A DNA stretch of 64,000 nt, taken from contig NZ_JAAZWE010000004.1 of NCBI RefSeq assembly GCF_013185185.1, forward strand, positions 528,232 to 592,231. Reading direction: 5' to 3'. Shown piece after piece: positions 16,211-26,800 of the stretch. The translations under genes and the position numbers were made by a program. Origin of the DNA: Saccharibacillus endophyticus (GTDB taxonomy: Bacteria > Bacillota > Bacilli > Paenibacillales > Paenibacillaceae). The notes under the pieces are model-generated. The model saw nothing but the letters and a program-made list of their open reading frames with translations, ran no database searches and was not told the origin of the DNA. Each line of letters starts with the position of its first letter. The first letter of the stretch is position 1.

Positions 16211-18718
16211 TTAACGCCCTTTCGCAGCCTCGGCCGCTTCCTGCGCCTTCAGCTCTTCGATCAGCTTATCACCTTCGACGTCAAGGTTCGGCAGAATCTT
16301 GTCCAGCCATTTCGGCAGTGCCCAGGCTTTGTCGCCGAACAGCGACATGACCGCCGGAACGAGCGTCATGCGGATCACGAACGCGTCGATCAGGATGCCG
16401 ATCGCCAGCGCGAAGCCGATCTGCTTGATCATGATGTCGTGCGTGAAGATAAAGCCTGCGAACACGGCAACCATGATGACCGCCGCCGCCAATACGACGC
16501 GGCTGGCTTGGCCGTACCCATGGATCACGCTGTCGTTGCCGCGGTGTCCGTGCACGTAGGATTCGCGCATGGACGAGACGAGGAACACTTGATAATCCAT
16601 CGCCAGGCCGTACAAGATGCCCGTAACCATGATCGGCATGAAGCTCAGGATCGGACCCGCCGTATCGAACGCGAACAGGTCATGCAGCCAGCCCCATTGG
16701 AACACGGCCGTCGTCAGGCCGAACGTGGCCAGGATACTGAGCAGGAAGCCGACCGTCGCCTTGATCGGCACGACGATCGAGCGGAACACGAGCAGCAGGA
16801 TGATCAGCGACAGCACCACGATGATGCCGACGTAGATCGGGAATACTTCCGCCAGCTTCGCCGACATGTCGATATTGACCGCCGTCACGCCGGTAACGCC
16901 CAACTTGATGCCGTTATCGGCGGACAATGCGGCATTTTCGTCGCGCAGCGTCGTGACCAGATCCTTGGTCGCTTCGTCGTTCGGTCCGGTTTTCGGAATG
17001 ACGCTGAACAGCGCCAGCTTGCCGTTCTCGCTGATGCCCAAAGGCGATACGACAGACACGTTATCCACCTGCTGGATGCCTTGGGTGAGCGCGCCCAGCG
17101 TTTGCGGCGTCACGTCTTCGCCGTTTGCCGATTCGGCCACGATCAGCAGCGTGCCGTTGAAACCTTCGCCGAAGCTTTTCGAGATCGCGTCGTAACTTTG
17201 GCGCTTGGCGGTATCCAGATCGGCCGAAGCGGCCGACGGGATCGCCAGATCCATTTTCAAAGCCGGAATGGCCGCGACGCCGAGCACGACGACGATCAGC
17301 AGGATCACCGGCCAACGGAATTTGATCACGCCGTGAATCCAGCGTGCTTTGGACTGTTTTTGCGCGCGGGAAGCTTGGTTTGCCGCTTCTTTGTCGCGCG
17401 CTTTGCGGGAGCAGATGCGCTCGCCGATCAGGCCGAGCAGCGCCGGCAGCAGCGTGAGCGCGATCAGCACGTTGAGCAGTACCGTCACCGAAGCGACCAG
17501 CGCCATTGTGCTGAGGAACGTGATGCCGATGACGAGCAGACCGCATAACGCGATGATAACGGTCAGGCCCGCGAAGAACACGGCGCTGCCCGCGGTGCCG
17601 ATCGAACGGCTGGCCGCTTCTTTGGCACTCAGTCCTTGATCGAAGATCAGGCGGCGCTGGCGGTTGATAATGAACAGCGCATAGTCGATGCCGACCGCAA
17701 GGCCGACCATCAACGCCAGTACCGGCGTGATCGAACTCATGCTCAGGTACGTCGAGAGCGCGTACGCGCCGCCGACCCCGATGCCGACGCCGAACAGCGC
17801 GACGACCAGCGGCAGCCCTGCGCTGACCACGGAGCCGAGCGTCATGATCAGAACGATCACGGCGACGACCAGACCGTACACTTCGTTCGTGCCGATCGGG
17901 ATATCGAGGGGCAGCAGCGATTCGCTCGGCAGGGCTTTGAGGCCCGTTTCGTCCGCTACGCCTTCGACGGTGTTGATTACCGATTCTTTGACTTCGTCGG
18001 AGATCGCGGACTGCTGGACGGTGAATTGGAACTGGAACAGCGCCGCGCTGCCGTCGTTCGCGACGGTCACGCCGATGACCGGCATGCCGTCGACGACGAG
18101 CTGCGTGTACGGCGGCAGTTCGGCGGAACCCGCCGCTGCGCCCTGCTGCGCGCCTGCGGCCGGATCGGTTGCGGCTGCGCCTTGCTGGGCATCGGCATCG
18201 GTTCCGGCCGCGCCCGGCTGCGCCATCTCGGCGCCCTGCTGGGCGTCCGCGTCATTGCCGGCCGCGCCTTCCGCTCCCTGCTGCGCGGCGGCATCGGCTC
18301 CTTGAGCCGCTCCGGCGGACGTATCGCCCATGCCTGCCGCTCCTTGAGCGGCCTGCGCTTGTGCTTGAGCCATCGCCTGCGCGGCCAATTCAGGCGCATT
18401 CAGCACCTGGTCGAGGCCATACACTTCATTAACAGCTTCCTGAATTGCCGCGAGACGTTCAGGCGTATTCAGGCTTTCGCCCTCGGGAGCGACGAATACG
18501 ACGCTGCCTTGTCCGCCGGACGCTTCCGGCTGCACTTCGGCCAACTGGTCGAGCACTTTTTGCGACTCCGTGCCTTCCAGCTTCATTTCCGAGCTGACGC
18601 TGACTCCGTTGATGCCCAGCAGCGAAATGACGAGCGCCAGAACGACGACCCATCCTCCGATGAACAACCAAGGCTTGCTGTAAGCCGACTTGCCTAATCT
18701 GTACAGAAATTTGGACAC
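16211..18718 (-). CDS. MMPL/RND-family exporter
   Basis: An 835-residue MMPL transporter with twelve membrane segments in two halves (TM1 at about 18-36, a block at about 290-440, TM7 at about 470, a last block at about 640-800) separated by extracytoplasmic loops. VGLAVGIDYALFIINRQRR and ITGILYGLAMDYQVFLVS-like segments carry the conserved GxDY motif of this family. Residues about 110-199 are an Ala/Gly/Gln-rich low-complexity tract in the first extracytoplasmic loop, with repeated AQQGA units. Such proteins export lipids or drugs with proton motive force. It is cotranscribed with the upstream TetR gene (13-bp gap). Confidence 0.92.
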   Translation of the reverse strand: MSKFLYRLGKSAYSKPWLFIGGWVVVLALVISLLGINGVSVSSEMKLEGTESQKVLDQLAEVQPEASGGQGSVVFVAPEGESLNTPERLAAIQEAVNEVYGLDQVLNAPELAAQAMAQAQAQAAQGAAGMGDTSAGAAQGADAAAQQGAEGAAGNDADAQQGAEMAQPGAAGTDADAQQGAAATDPAAGAQQGAAAGSAELPPYTQLVVDGMPVIGVTVANDGSAALFQFQFTVQQSAISDEVKESVINTVEGVADETGLKALPSESLLPLDIPIGTNEVYGLVVAVIVLIMTLGSVVSAGLPLVVALFGVGIGVGGAYALSTYLSMSSITPVLALMVGLAVGIDYALFIINRQRRLIFDQGLSAKEAASRSIGTAGSAVFFAGLTVIIALCGLLVIGITFLSTMALVASVTVLLNVLIALTLLPALLGLIGERICSRKARDKEAANQASRAQKQSKARWIHGVIKFRWPVILLIVVVLGVAAIPALKMDLAIPSAASADLDTAKRQSYDAISKSFGEGFNGTLLIVAESANGEDVTPQTLGALTQGIQQVDNVSVVSPLGISENGKLALFSVIPKTGPNDEATKDLVTTLRDENAALSADNGIKLGVTGVTAVNIDMSAKLAEVFPIYVGIIVVLSLIILLLVFRSIVVPIKATVGFLLSILATFGLTTAVFQWGWLHDLFAFDTAGPILSFMPIMVTGILYGLAMDYQVFLVSSMRESYVHGHRGNDSVIHGYGQASRVVLAAAVIMVAVFAGFIFTHDIMIKQIGFALAIGILIDAFVIRMTLVPAVMSLFGDKAWALPKWLDKILPNLDVEGDKLIEELKAQEAAEAAKGR

Positions 18719-18731
18719 TTGTTTTCGCTCC

Positions 18732-19364
18732 TCAAAATCCGTTTTTCAAATAGCCGAACGTCATCTTCAAAAACTCGTCAAACGTCATTGCATCAGGTTC
18801 TTCCCGAGGTTCTTCACCCGGAAGCTGAACCTGAACTTCTCCTTCGAGCACCGACAAGACGGCTCCGAATACAGCTCCTACCAAAAGATGCGGATAGCCC
18901 TGAACATAACGATCGCCGCAAACCCGCTGCAACTCGATCTGAGCCGCCGCTTGAAGACGATGCAGGACATTCAACACGTACGGTTCCAAAGTCGGGTACG
19001 ACTTGGAAAGCACCACAAGCTCGCGCAGCTTCCGCAGCAGGTTAGCCGTGAAGTTCATGCGTAACCACTGTTCGAGCGCTTCGAGCGGTGACCCTTCCGC
19101 CGGAAGCGAATCCACTTCCCGCAGAACCTCTTCGCGCTGCTGATCGCCTTCTGCGCTGCTTAAAGAAACGACTGCCATCGCGACCGCTTCTTCTTTGCAT
19201 GAAAAATGATTGGCAAACGTTCGCCGCGAATAATGCGCACGCTGCACCACATCCTCGATCGTAAAGCCGTCCAATCCCTTTTCCAACGCCAGCTCAAAAG
19301 AAGTTCGCGCCAGTACATGCCAGGTTTCTTCCTTTTTCAGATCACGTAGGCTTTGCTTGGCCAT
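18732..19364 (-). CDS. TetR-family repressor of the MMPL operon
   Basis: A 210-residue TetR protein: HTH in FTIEDVVQRAHYSRRTFANHF (about 34-54), followed by the all-helical ligand domain. First gene of a two-gene unit with the MMPL exporter, the usual arrangement for an autoregulated efflux repressor whose ligand is the exported compound. A likely operator lies upstream at 19440-19465. Confidence 0.9.
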   Translation of the reverse strand: MAKQSLRDLKKEETWHVLARTSFELALEKGLDGFTIEDVVQRAHYSRRTFANHFSCKEEAVAMAVVSLSSAEGDQQREEVLREVDSLPAEGSPLEALEQWLRMNFTANLLRKLRELVVLSKSYPTLEPYVLNVLHRLQAAAQIELQRVCGDRYVQGYPHLLVGAVFGAVLSVLEGEVQVQLPGEEPREEPDAMTFDEFLKMTFGYLKNGF

Positions 19365-19439
19365 GTTTGCCCTCCTTTCCGCGCTGAATTCTTTCAGTCA
19401 TTTGCTGAAACATCTGAAAATGACTATATCATTTCATTA

Positions 19440-19465
19440 CCCAATGTGCAATGTTTCCCATTGGG
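19440..19465. promoter_or_regulatory. Putative TetR operator
   Basis: CCCAATG (19440-19446) and CATTGGG (19459-19465) form an inverted repeat of TetR-operator size upstream of the tetR-MMPL unit. Further TGAAA/TTTCA repeats lie at 19393-19420. Binding is inferred from position. Confidence 0.4.
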
Positions 19466-19502
19466 AACTTATAAAATTTGAACATTCATGGCTCGACAGT
19501 AC

Positions 19503-19546
19503 AAAAAAACCGGAACTCCGACAGAAGTCGGTTCCGGTTTCGATCC
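19503..19546. terminator. Rho-independent terminator of brnQ
   Basis: AAACCGGAACTCCGAC pairs with GTCGGTTCCGGTTT (one mismatch), preceded by a run of A that becomes U in the minus-strand transcript. Confidence 0.8.
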
Positions 19547-19567
19547 TTTTCGCAATCAACTGCCGAT

Positions 19568-20980
19568 TCAATCTCCGGCGGTCGATCCTTTATCCGAGTT
19601 GACTCTCGCCGCCGCTTTGGCAGACGGTTCCGACGAAGTTCCGCGCGCGGTCAACCCTTCCGGCTTGCCGGTGAACTTCGCGACGATCGCGCCGCCGATG
19701 CCTCCGACCACGGCCGGAAGCAGCCAACCCAGTCCGACGCCGTACAACGGAAGGATCTCGGCAAACAGACGTTCAACCGCCGTCAGTTCGATTCCCGCCG
19801 CTTTGATCCCGTCGAACAGGCTAACCAGGAAGGTCAGCAGCATCGCGCCCTGGTACACTTCTTTTCTGCCTTTGAACAGCGGGTGCAGGAACGTGAGGAT
19901 CACCAACGCGATGACCAGCGGATAAAGCATCATCAAGACGGGTACGGATACTTTGATCAGCCCGTTCAGGCCGATATTGGCAACGAGCGCGCTGAACGCC
20001 GCCAGCGTTACCGCGATCTTTTTATAAGACAGCTTCGGAAACAGTCCGTGGAAGAACGTCGAACAGGATGTGATCAGTCCGACGCAGGTCGTCATGCAGG
20101 CTACCGTAATCATCAAGCCGAGCAAAACGGAGCCGTAAGCGCCGAAGTAATGCGACGAGACTGCGGCCAGCACGTCGGCGCCGTTGCCGAGCACGCCGAG
20201 TTTGCCGACGCTCGATGCGCCCATATAGGCCAGCGACGTATAGATGAAGGCAAGCAGCACGGCCGCGATCAGGATCGCTTTGGCGCAGGCGCTCATCAGC
20301 GCTCCGCGCCCTTGCACGCCCCGGTCCTTCAAAGCGCCGACGATGATGATCCCGAAGATGACGGCAGCGAGCGCGTCCAGCGTCAGATAACCTTCCTGGA
20401 ATCCTTTGAAAAAGGCGTTCGCCGCATAGCTCGCATCCGGCGCTTCGAATTTCGCGATCGGATACATCAGCGCGGCAGCGACCAGCACGCCGATAAAGGT
20501 CAGCTTAAGCGGCGTCAGCACCCGGCCCACGACGTCGATGATCCGCGTCGGATTCAGCGACAGCAGGCATGCGAGGCCGAAGAAGACGGTCGTGAAGATC
20601 GCCAGCGCCAGATGGTGCGAATCGGCGGCAGGCAGCAGCGGCTTCACGCCGATCTCGAACGAGACGCTGCCCGTTCTCGGCATGGCGAAGAACGGACCGA
20701 TCGCCAGGTACAGCACGACGGTAAAAACAAGTCCGAACGTCGGATTGACGCGATCGGACATCCCCCGCAGATCGCGTTCGCCCGAGAACACGAACGAAGC
20801 GACGGCGATCAGCGGCAGACCGACTCCGGTTACGAGGAAGCCCGCATTGGCGGACCAGACGTTCGATCCGGCCATCTGGCCGAGCATCGGCGGAAAGATC
20901 AGATTGCCCGCTCCGAAGAACAAGGCGAACAGCATGGCACCGAGTATGATCACGAACGATAAAGGCGCTTTTTTCGACAT
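19568..20980 (-). CDS. brnQ: Branched-chain amino acid carrier BrnQ
   Basis: A 470-residue, twelve-segment membrane protein of the LIVCS family. LFALFFGAGNLIFPPMLGQ near the N-terminus is the family signature; GPFFAMPRTGSVSFEIG and the TCVGLITSCSTFF segment also match. It imports leucine, isoleucine and valine with Na+ or H+. The start ATG at 20980 follows GGAGGATTTATC. No T-box or leucine-type regulator is visible upstream; the 149-bp upstream spacer ends at a GntR gene in the same direction. Confidence 0.93.
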   Translation of the reverse strand: MSKKAPLSFVIILGAMLFALFFGAGNLIFPPMLGQMAGSNVWSANAGFLVTGVGLPLIAVASFVFSGERDLRGMSDRVNPTFGLVFTVVLYLAIGPFFAMPRTGSVSFEIGVKPLLPAADSHHLALAIFTTVFFGLACLLSLNPTRIIDVVGRVLTPLKLTFIGVLVAAALMYPIAKFEAPDASYAANAFFKGFQEGYLTLDALAAVIFGIIIVGALKDRGVQGRGALMSACAKAILIAAVLLAFIYTSLAYMGASSVGKLGVLGNGADVLAAVSSHYFGAYGSVLLGLMITVACMTTCVGLITSCSTFFHGLFPKLSYKKIAVTLAAFSALVANIGLNGLIKVSVPVLMMLYPLVIALVILTFLHPLFKGRKEVYQGAMLLTFLVSLFDGIKAAGIELTAVERLFAEILPLYGVGLGWLLPAVVGGIGGAIVAKFTGKPEGLTARGTSSEPSAKAAARVNSDKGSTAGD

Positions 20981-21087
20981 AATGATAAATCCTCCAGTTG
21001 TAAAACCTGATGCGTAGGCTGAGCAGCTTGTCCAAGCCGAGAGTGCAGTCGACATACCAGGGAATCTAAGTGTGGCGGGCGACGCCT

Positions 21088-21103
21088 TCGCGTACACGCC
21101 CTA
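21088..21103. repeat. Possible solo end of repeat family A
   Basis: GCGTACACGCCCTA matches the outer 14 bases of the family A terminal repeat at 641-656 (reverse complement). No second end or interior similarity is visible, so this may be a decayed copy or chance. Confidence 0.3.
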
Positions 21104-21129
21104 ATGCGATAAAGTAAAATGGTAACTGC

Positions 21130-21798
21130 TTAAACGGTCGGCTCATTCTTGGCATGGTAAATATCGACCGCGCGCAGCCAATTTCGACGGGAAATCAATC
21201 TTGCTTTCTCGCCGTCCCCCCGTTCAAAAGCCTGAAGCAGCAATTCATGATCTTCGATCGAATCCTGCGTCAGAATGATCGAGTTATGGAAAAACAAACG
21301 GCGAACATGCGCCTGGAACATGGAGATCGTGTTGGAAATGTACGAATTCTCCGTCAGCTCGACGATCGCGCCGTGGAATTCTTCGTCAAGCTTCAACGCG
21401 TAGGCGGTATCGCCTTTGCCCAGCGCTTCGCCGAACTCCGCATTGAGCCGGCGCAGCTCTTCGATCTGCTCGGGTACGATCGTCGTAGCCACAAGCTCGG
21501 AAGCCAGCGATTGCAAAGCGGCGAGCGGCGGCAAAATCTTCGTGATGTCTTCGCCGTCCACTTCGGTTACCTGCGTGGATACGCCCGGATTCATCTCGAC
21601 GAAGCCTTCCGCGTTCAAAAGCTGAAGCGCTTCGCGGACAGGAGTGCGGCTTACGCCGAGCGCGCCCGCAAGCTCCGCGTCGTTCAATTTCTCCCCCGGC
21701 CGCAGCGTTCCGTCGATGATCCATTCCTGCAATTGCTGGAAGGCGCGCTGTTTCGCCGACAGTCGGTTGGGTGTGGAAAATCCTGCTGGAATCGGCAT
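21130..21798 (-). CDS. GntR-family regulator, FCD (FadR/VanR) subfamily
   Basis: A 222-residue regulator. N-terminal winged HTH (QLQEWIIDGTLRPGEKLND, LGVSRTPVREALQLL) and an all-helical FCD domain with metal-ligand pattern DEEFHGAI, QAHVRRLFF and EDHELLLQAFERGD. The start at 21798 has AAGGAGG eight bases upstream. Its own promoter carries a perfect palindrome over the -35 box (21866-21881), so autoregulation is likely. The inducer is probably a small carboxylic acid, as for the subfamily; target genes beyond itself are not evident. Confidence 0.9.
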   Translation of the reverse strand: MPIPAGFSTPNRLSAKQRAFQQLQEWIIDGTLRPGEKLNDAELAGALGVSRTPVREALQLLNAEGFVEMNPGVSTQVTEVDGEDITKILPPLAALQSLASELVATTIVPEQIEELRRLNAEFGEALGKGDTAYALKLDEEFHGAIVELTENSYISNTISMFQAHVRRLFFHNSIILTQDSIEDHELLLQAFERGDGEKARLISRRNWLRAVDIYHAKNEPTV

Positions 21799-21842
21799 AA
21801 CGCCCTCCTTCAAATCTAACATTGTCATGACAAGATTCGTTC

Positions 21843-21881
21843 ATTATAGACCTTCAAAAACCTTCATGCAATATATTGCAT
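21843..21881 (-). promoter_or_regulatory. Promoter and palindromic operator of the GntR gene
   Basis: Minus-strand TTGCAT (21866-21871), 17-bp spacer, TATAAT (21843-21848). The 16-bp perfect palindrome ATGCAATATATTGCAT (21866-21881) covers the -35 box, the expected layout for autorepression by a GntR dimer. Confidence 0.65.
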
Positions 21882-22065
21882 ACGTTTTTCAAAAAAATTT
21901 ATATCCGCGCCAGGCGTACATGATGTTCGGAATCGTTTTCGAAAACCTTGCCGCTGCGTCCTCCGCTTGCAGAAGCGTCCGCAGTACAGCGCTTATATTC
22001 CGGGGTATACTTTTCGACGGCAAAAAATCGCGTGCGCCGACCGGGTACAGACGTTCGCTTATGCG

Positions 22066-22074
22066 TGTTATAAT
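22066..22074 (+). promoter_or_regulatory. Extended -10 promoter of the SWIM-SNF2 operon
   Basis: TGTTATAAT: a consensus TATAAT (22069-22074) with the upstream TG of extended -10 promoters. No good -35 box, which extended promoters do not need. The rest of the 331-bp region between the GntR and SWIM genes shows nothing I can assign. Confidence 0.55.
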
Positions 22075-22129
22075 AGGCGGACATTGCAATCACTGCCCTT
22101 GCGGGAGAAGAACGGGAGACGATAACGGC

Positions 22130-23857
22130 ATGGACGGAAATATAGCATTCACCGACGAACAATGGAATACGCTCGTGCAGGGAGTCGCGGAAGCTTATGA
22201 CGACCTGACGTTGAAAAAAGGCTTTATGCTTGAACGCATCGGGAGCATTCAGCAGTTGTCCCTGACCGAAGAGCGGCGGCTCGAAGCCGAGGTCAAAGAT
22301 AACGACGGCATCCGCCGTGTCGAGCTGGCGTTGGACTTTCCCGCCGGAGGCAGCTGCGACTGCACGGACCGGAAGCCCTGCCGCCACCAGGCCGCCGCCC
22401 TGATGAAGCTGGCCCGGCTGCACGGGCGCCCGGTCTCCGCGCTGGCCAATGCGAGCGCCGCGGCCGCCGCTTCCGCCAAAACGGCGCAAGCCCCGGAAGA
22501 CGGCTCGGCGGCATCGGGCAAAGGAACACACGGTCAGACCGATTCAGCGATGCAGCCAAGTTCGATAACCGGTTCCGCGTCCGTTCCCCGCGCAGAACAT
22601 CGGGGCACCCGCGCGGCAGCCGCCTCCGAGGAAGAACAAGCCAGGGAGGCCAGCATCGAGCAAGCCTCCGTGCTCGCGGCCTCCGGCATTTCGGCTTGGC
22701 ATCGCCGCTTCGAACAAACCGCTGCCGCGTTGGCGGGAAGAACCCGCAATCCCAAGTTCGCGGAGCTGACGCTGGCCGGGATTTTCGAAGACATGCCCCC
22801 TTTTCGCCCGGGCATCGAACAGCTGTATCGCCTGAACGCGCATCTGTTCGTTTTAAAAACCATGATTTCTTCTTCGAGCGGGTATTATGCGCATCTGGCC
22901 GTATCCGACACGGCCGCCGCCATGCAGCAATGCCTGGATACGCCTTTGGCCGACCGCCAGGATACCCAAGTGACGGAACGCTTGCACGAGACGATCGGGC
23001 TGACGCGGCGGCAAATGCTGACCGAAGACCGCGAACAAAGCGCTTTTTCTCAGGCCTATTATTCGCTGCTTCGTCATTGGGCTGCTCCTCTATCCGAAAC
23101 AAGCCCGACAGAACGCGACGACGTCTACGAGTCCGAGTTTCAATATCTGATGGACGAAGAGCGCGAACTCGGACGTTCGTTGAATCGGCAGGCCTGGCTC
23201 GGAGCCAACGCCTGGAGCCGATTCTGCCTGAAGCAGGACGAGAAAGCCGAAACCCTGCTGAACGAAGCGGCGGACAAACCTTATTTCTCGCTCAAAAAAC
23301 TGCCCGACTTTCTGTCTCCGCTCGAAGAAAACGAAGAATGGGATCGGCTGCTCGGCTGGTTGGAGACGTTCGGCCCTTTATTGGAACGCGCGCGTGCCGG
23401 CCTGGCAGACTACGGCCGACTGTGGGACGGGATGCTGGCGCATCGGCCCGAGGCCGAAGAGATCATGTGGAAAACGCTCGGCGGCATGCTGCCGTACGCG
23501 TCGGACTTTTACGAAGCCAAGCTGCTGGAACGCGAACGCTGGGAAGACTGGATGGATTTTCAATTGGCGACGGGCGCGGAGCCTTCCAATTTCAAAGTGA
23601 CCGACCTCGCGCCTATCGAAAAAAACGCGCCCGAGCAGCTGCTGCCTTTTTACCATCAGGCGGTCGAGCGGTTCGTGGAGCAGCGCAACCGCGACGGCTA
23701 CAAACGGGCGGCGAAGCTGCTCAAACGATTGGAGAAATTATATAAAAAAACGAAGCGCGAGGAACGGTGGGACGTCTTTATGGCCGGCTTTAACGCCCGG
23801 TACGGACGGCTTCGCGCGCTTCAGGAAGAATTGAAGAAAGGAAAGCTGATGTTATGA
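22130..23857 (+). CDS. SWIM zinc-finger protein
   Basis: A 575-residue protein with an N-terminal SWIM motif, CDCTDRKPCRHQ (Cys76, Cys78, Cys84, His86). An Ala/Ser-rich linker (about 110-190) leads to a long, mostly helical C-terminal region rich in Trp and acidic residues. SWIM domains bind DNA or protein. Proteins of this kind are often encoded next to SNF2 helicases in Bacillota; here the stop overlaps the helicase start (ATGA at 23854-23857), implying joint function. The precise role is unknown. Start ATG 22130 chosen because the motif region begins there; the open frame upstream lacks coding character. Confidence 0.85.
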   Translation: MDGNIAFTDEQWNTLVQGVAEAYDDLTLKKGFMLERIGSIQQLSLTEERRLEAEVKDNDGIRRVELALDFPAGGSCDCTDRKPCRHQAAALMKLARLHGRPVSALANASAAAAASAKTAQAPEDGSAASGKGTHGQTDSAMQPSSITGSASVPRAEHRGTRAAAASEEEQAREASIEQASVLAASGISAWHRRFEQTAAALAGRTRNPKFAELTLAGIFEDMPPFRPGIEQLYRLNAHLFVLKTMISSSSGYYAHLAVSDTAAAMQQCLDTPLADRQDTQVTERLHETIGLTRRQMLTEDREQSAFSQAYYSLLRHWAAPLSETSPTERDDVYESEFQYLMDEERELGRSLNRQAWLGANAWSRFCLKQDEKAETLLNEAADKPYFSLKKLPDFLSPLEENEEWDRLLGWLETFGPLLERARAGLADYGRLWDGMLAHRPEAEEIMWKTLGGMLPYASDFYEAKLLERERWEDWMDFQLATGAEPSNFKVTDLAPIEKNAPEQLLPFYHQAVERFVEQRNRDGYKRAAKLLKRLEKLYKKTKREERWDVFMAGFNARYGRLRALQEELKKGKLML

Positions 23858-26800
23858 ACGCAGTGATGGAGACCGTTACGGTACATGCCGTGCTCAGCGA
23901 GTACGGCGACGCCCTGATTTACGGAACGAAGCCGACGTACGGCGCGGTGCCGGGATTGTATTTCAAGCAGTTGTTGTTCGCTCGGCACGAAGAATCTTTT
24001 TACGGCACGGATCTTGAGATTCAAAGCAGCGGCGACATGGAGCTTGTGCTGCTGCCCGCGGAAATGGTGCTGTCGTTTTTCGCGGACCGGCCATTATTGA
24101 AGTCCGTTAACTGGAGCTTCGACGGAGACGCCGAGCTGTTGGCGCGCCACGCTCCGGCACTCGCGGCAAGCATCGCCAAGCGGGCGTTCAAGCCGGACTT
24201 CGGCGCTTACCGCTCGGGCAAGCTGCAATGGAAATGGGATCGGCACGCGCTGAAGGAACGTCAGCACGCTTCGGTGCTGGCGGCGCTGGATCGCGGCAAG
24301 CTTCAGGCGGCGAACGCCGAAGCCGAAGCGCAGGATGCGCGTAAAAAGCAAAGCAACGAAGAAGCGTACGAGGAAGCGATGTTCGGCGGGCGGGACGAAG
24401 ACGAAGTGTCTGCGGAAGAAACGTTTCTGACCGGGCTGCGCGCGGCGTATTCGGCAGCCGTGTTCCAACGCCGTTACGGCACGGAACATGCGGCGCTCGA
24501 CCTGCGGCGCGAGCATCCGCGCTTGTTCGATCGCGGCGCGTCGGCGGCCGGGCTGGACGAGGACGCGTGGCTGGTCGCGGTCGGCTGGCGCGAAGATTCC
24601 ATGCCGTTCCGTCCGGTCGTTCGCTTCCTGGAACCGGACGAAGACAGCTCCGATTGGCGGTTGGAACTGGCTTTGCAGGATAAAAAGGACGAGACTTCGC
24701 TGTCTCCCATCACGCTCTCGGATACGGGAATCGCTGCGGGAAAATGGCCTTCGGCTTGGGAAAAGCATGTGCGCGAGCGCAGCGCCGAATGGCTGAAAAG
24801 CCTGCGCACCGGGCTGCCGACTTCGCGCGTGGCGGCGGGGACGGATATTTTGGGGCGCGGCATGAGCGGTCCGGCGGCCTGGCAGTTCCTGACGAAAGAC
24901 AGCCCGAGGCTGTTGGATAACGGTTGGCGCGTGCTGCTGCCGGCTTGGTGGCAGGCCGCGAGCAAAAAGAAACCCAAGCTCAAAGCGCGGGTCAACGAAG
25001 AAGAAGGCGACGGCAAAAAAGGCGGCAAGTCCGTGTTCGGCCTCGATTCCGTGCTCAACTTCGACTGGCGCATCGCGATCGGCGACGCCGAGTTCAGCGA
25101 AGAAGAATATATGGAACTTGCGGCGCGCAACGAACGTCTGGTGCAGTTCCGCGGCGAATGGGTCGCGCTAGATCCGGCGCTGCTGACGCAGATCAGCCGG
25201 GCGATGAACGGACTGGACAAGCGCAGCGGCTTGTCGTTCCAAGATATTATTCAGCTTCAATTGCTGAAAAAAGAAGAGCAGGAAGGCGAAGACGAAGATC
25301 ACGCCAAAGCCGAACTTCAGGCGCGGCTGGAGATCGAAGTCCAGCTCAGCGGCCACCTCTCCGCGCTGATCGACCAGCTCGGCCAAAAAGAAGCCTGGCC
25401 GGAGATCGAGATCCCGCGCGGGCTTCGCGCCGAGCTGCGCAATTACCAGCGCGAAGGCTTCGGCTGGCTGGCGTTCCTGCGCCGCCTGGGGCTGGGCGCC
25501 TGCCTGGCCGACGATATGGGCCTCGGCAAAACCGTGCAGCTGATCTCGTATCTGCTGCACGTCAAAGAAAGCCGCGCCGAAGCGTTCGCGGCCGGACAGC
25601 CGCTGCGCGGCGGCGATCCCGACCGCTATGCTTCCGGCGGCGACGGCTCGGCAAGCAGTGCCGCGCCGAACGGCTCGACTGCCGCTTCCGCATGGCTGCC
25701 CAAGGACGACGGCATCATCCGTCCCGGTTCCTATCCGCTGGAAGCTTCTCTGATCATCTGCCCGACGTCCCTGCTCGGCAACTGGCAGAAGGAAATCGCG
25801 CGCTTCGCGCCCGACCTCCGCGTCATGCTGCACTACGGCGGCAACCGGCGAACGGGCGAAGCGTTCGCCGCCGCGGCCTCGGACGCCGACGTCGTGCTGA
25901 CGTCCTACGCCACGTCGGCGCTCGACCAAGACCTGCTGCGCGGCTTCGACTGGCTGACCATCTGCCTCGACGAAGCCCAAACGATCAAAAACGCGCAGAC
26001 CAAGCAGTCCACCGCGATCCGCAGTTTCAAAGCGCTGCACAAGATCGCGCTGACCGGCACGCCGATCGAAAACCGCTTGGCCGAGCTGTGGTCGATCTAC
26101 GACTTCATGGTGCCGGGCTACCTCGGCGGGCCGAAGTCGTTCCAAGAACGCTTCGCCAACCCGATCGAAAAAGAACAGAGCGAAGACAAGATCGTCGAGC
26201 TGCAAAAACTCGTCAAACCGTTCATGCTGCGGCGCAAAAAGAAAGACCCGAACATCCAGCTCGACCTGCCGGAAAAAAACGAGATGAAGACGTACATCCA
26301 TCTCACGCCGGAACAAAGCGTGCTGTACGAGCAGGTCGTCAAGCAGCTGCTCAAAGAAATGCCGCAGCTTGAAGGCATGAAGCGCAAAGGCGCGATCTTG
26401 TCGGCGCTGACGCAGCTCAAGCGGCTGTGCGACCATCCGGCGCTGACCGCCGGCGCCGACGGCGCGGCCGACCTGGACGAAGCGCCGGATCTCGACACGC
26501 TGATCGAACAGTCGGCCAAGCTGTCGCGGCTCGTCGCGATGGTCAAAGAGCTGCGCGCTGAAGGCGAGCGCTGCCTGATCTTCACCCAGTACATCGGCAT
26601 GGGCGAAATGATGCAGCGCGTGCTGAGCGAAGAGCTGGGCGAAAACGTGCTGTACCTCAACGGCAGCACGCCGCGAACGGTGCGCGAGCGCATGATCGAG
26701 CAGTTCCAGGAAAAAGAGCAGCCGGCCGGCGAGACGACCGCCGTGTTTATCCTGTCGCTCAAAGCGGGCGGCGTCGGCCTGAACTTGACCGCGGCCAACC

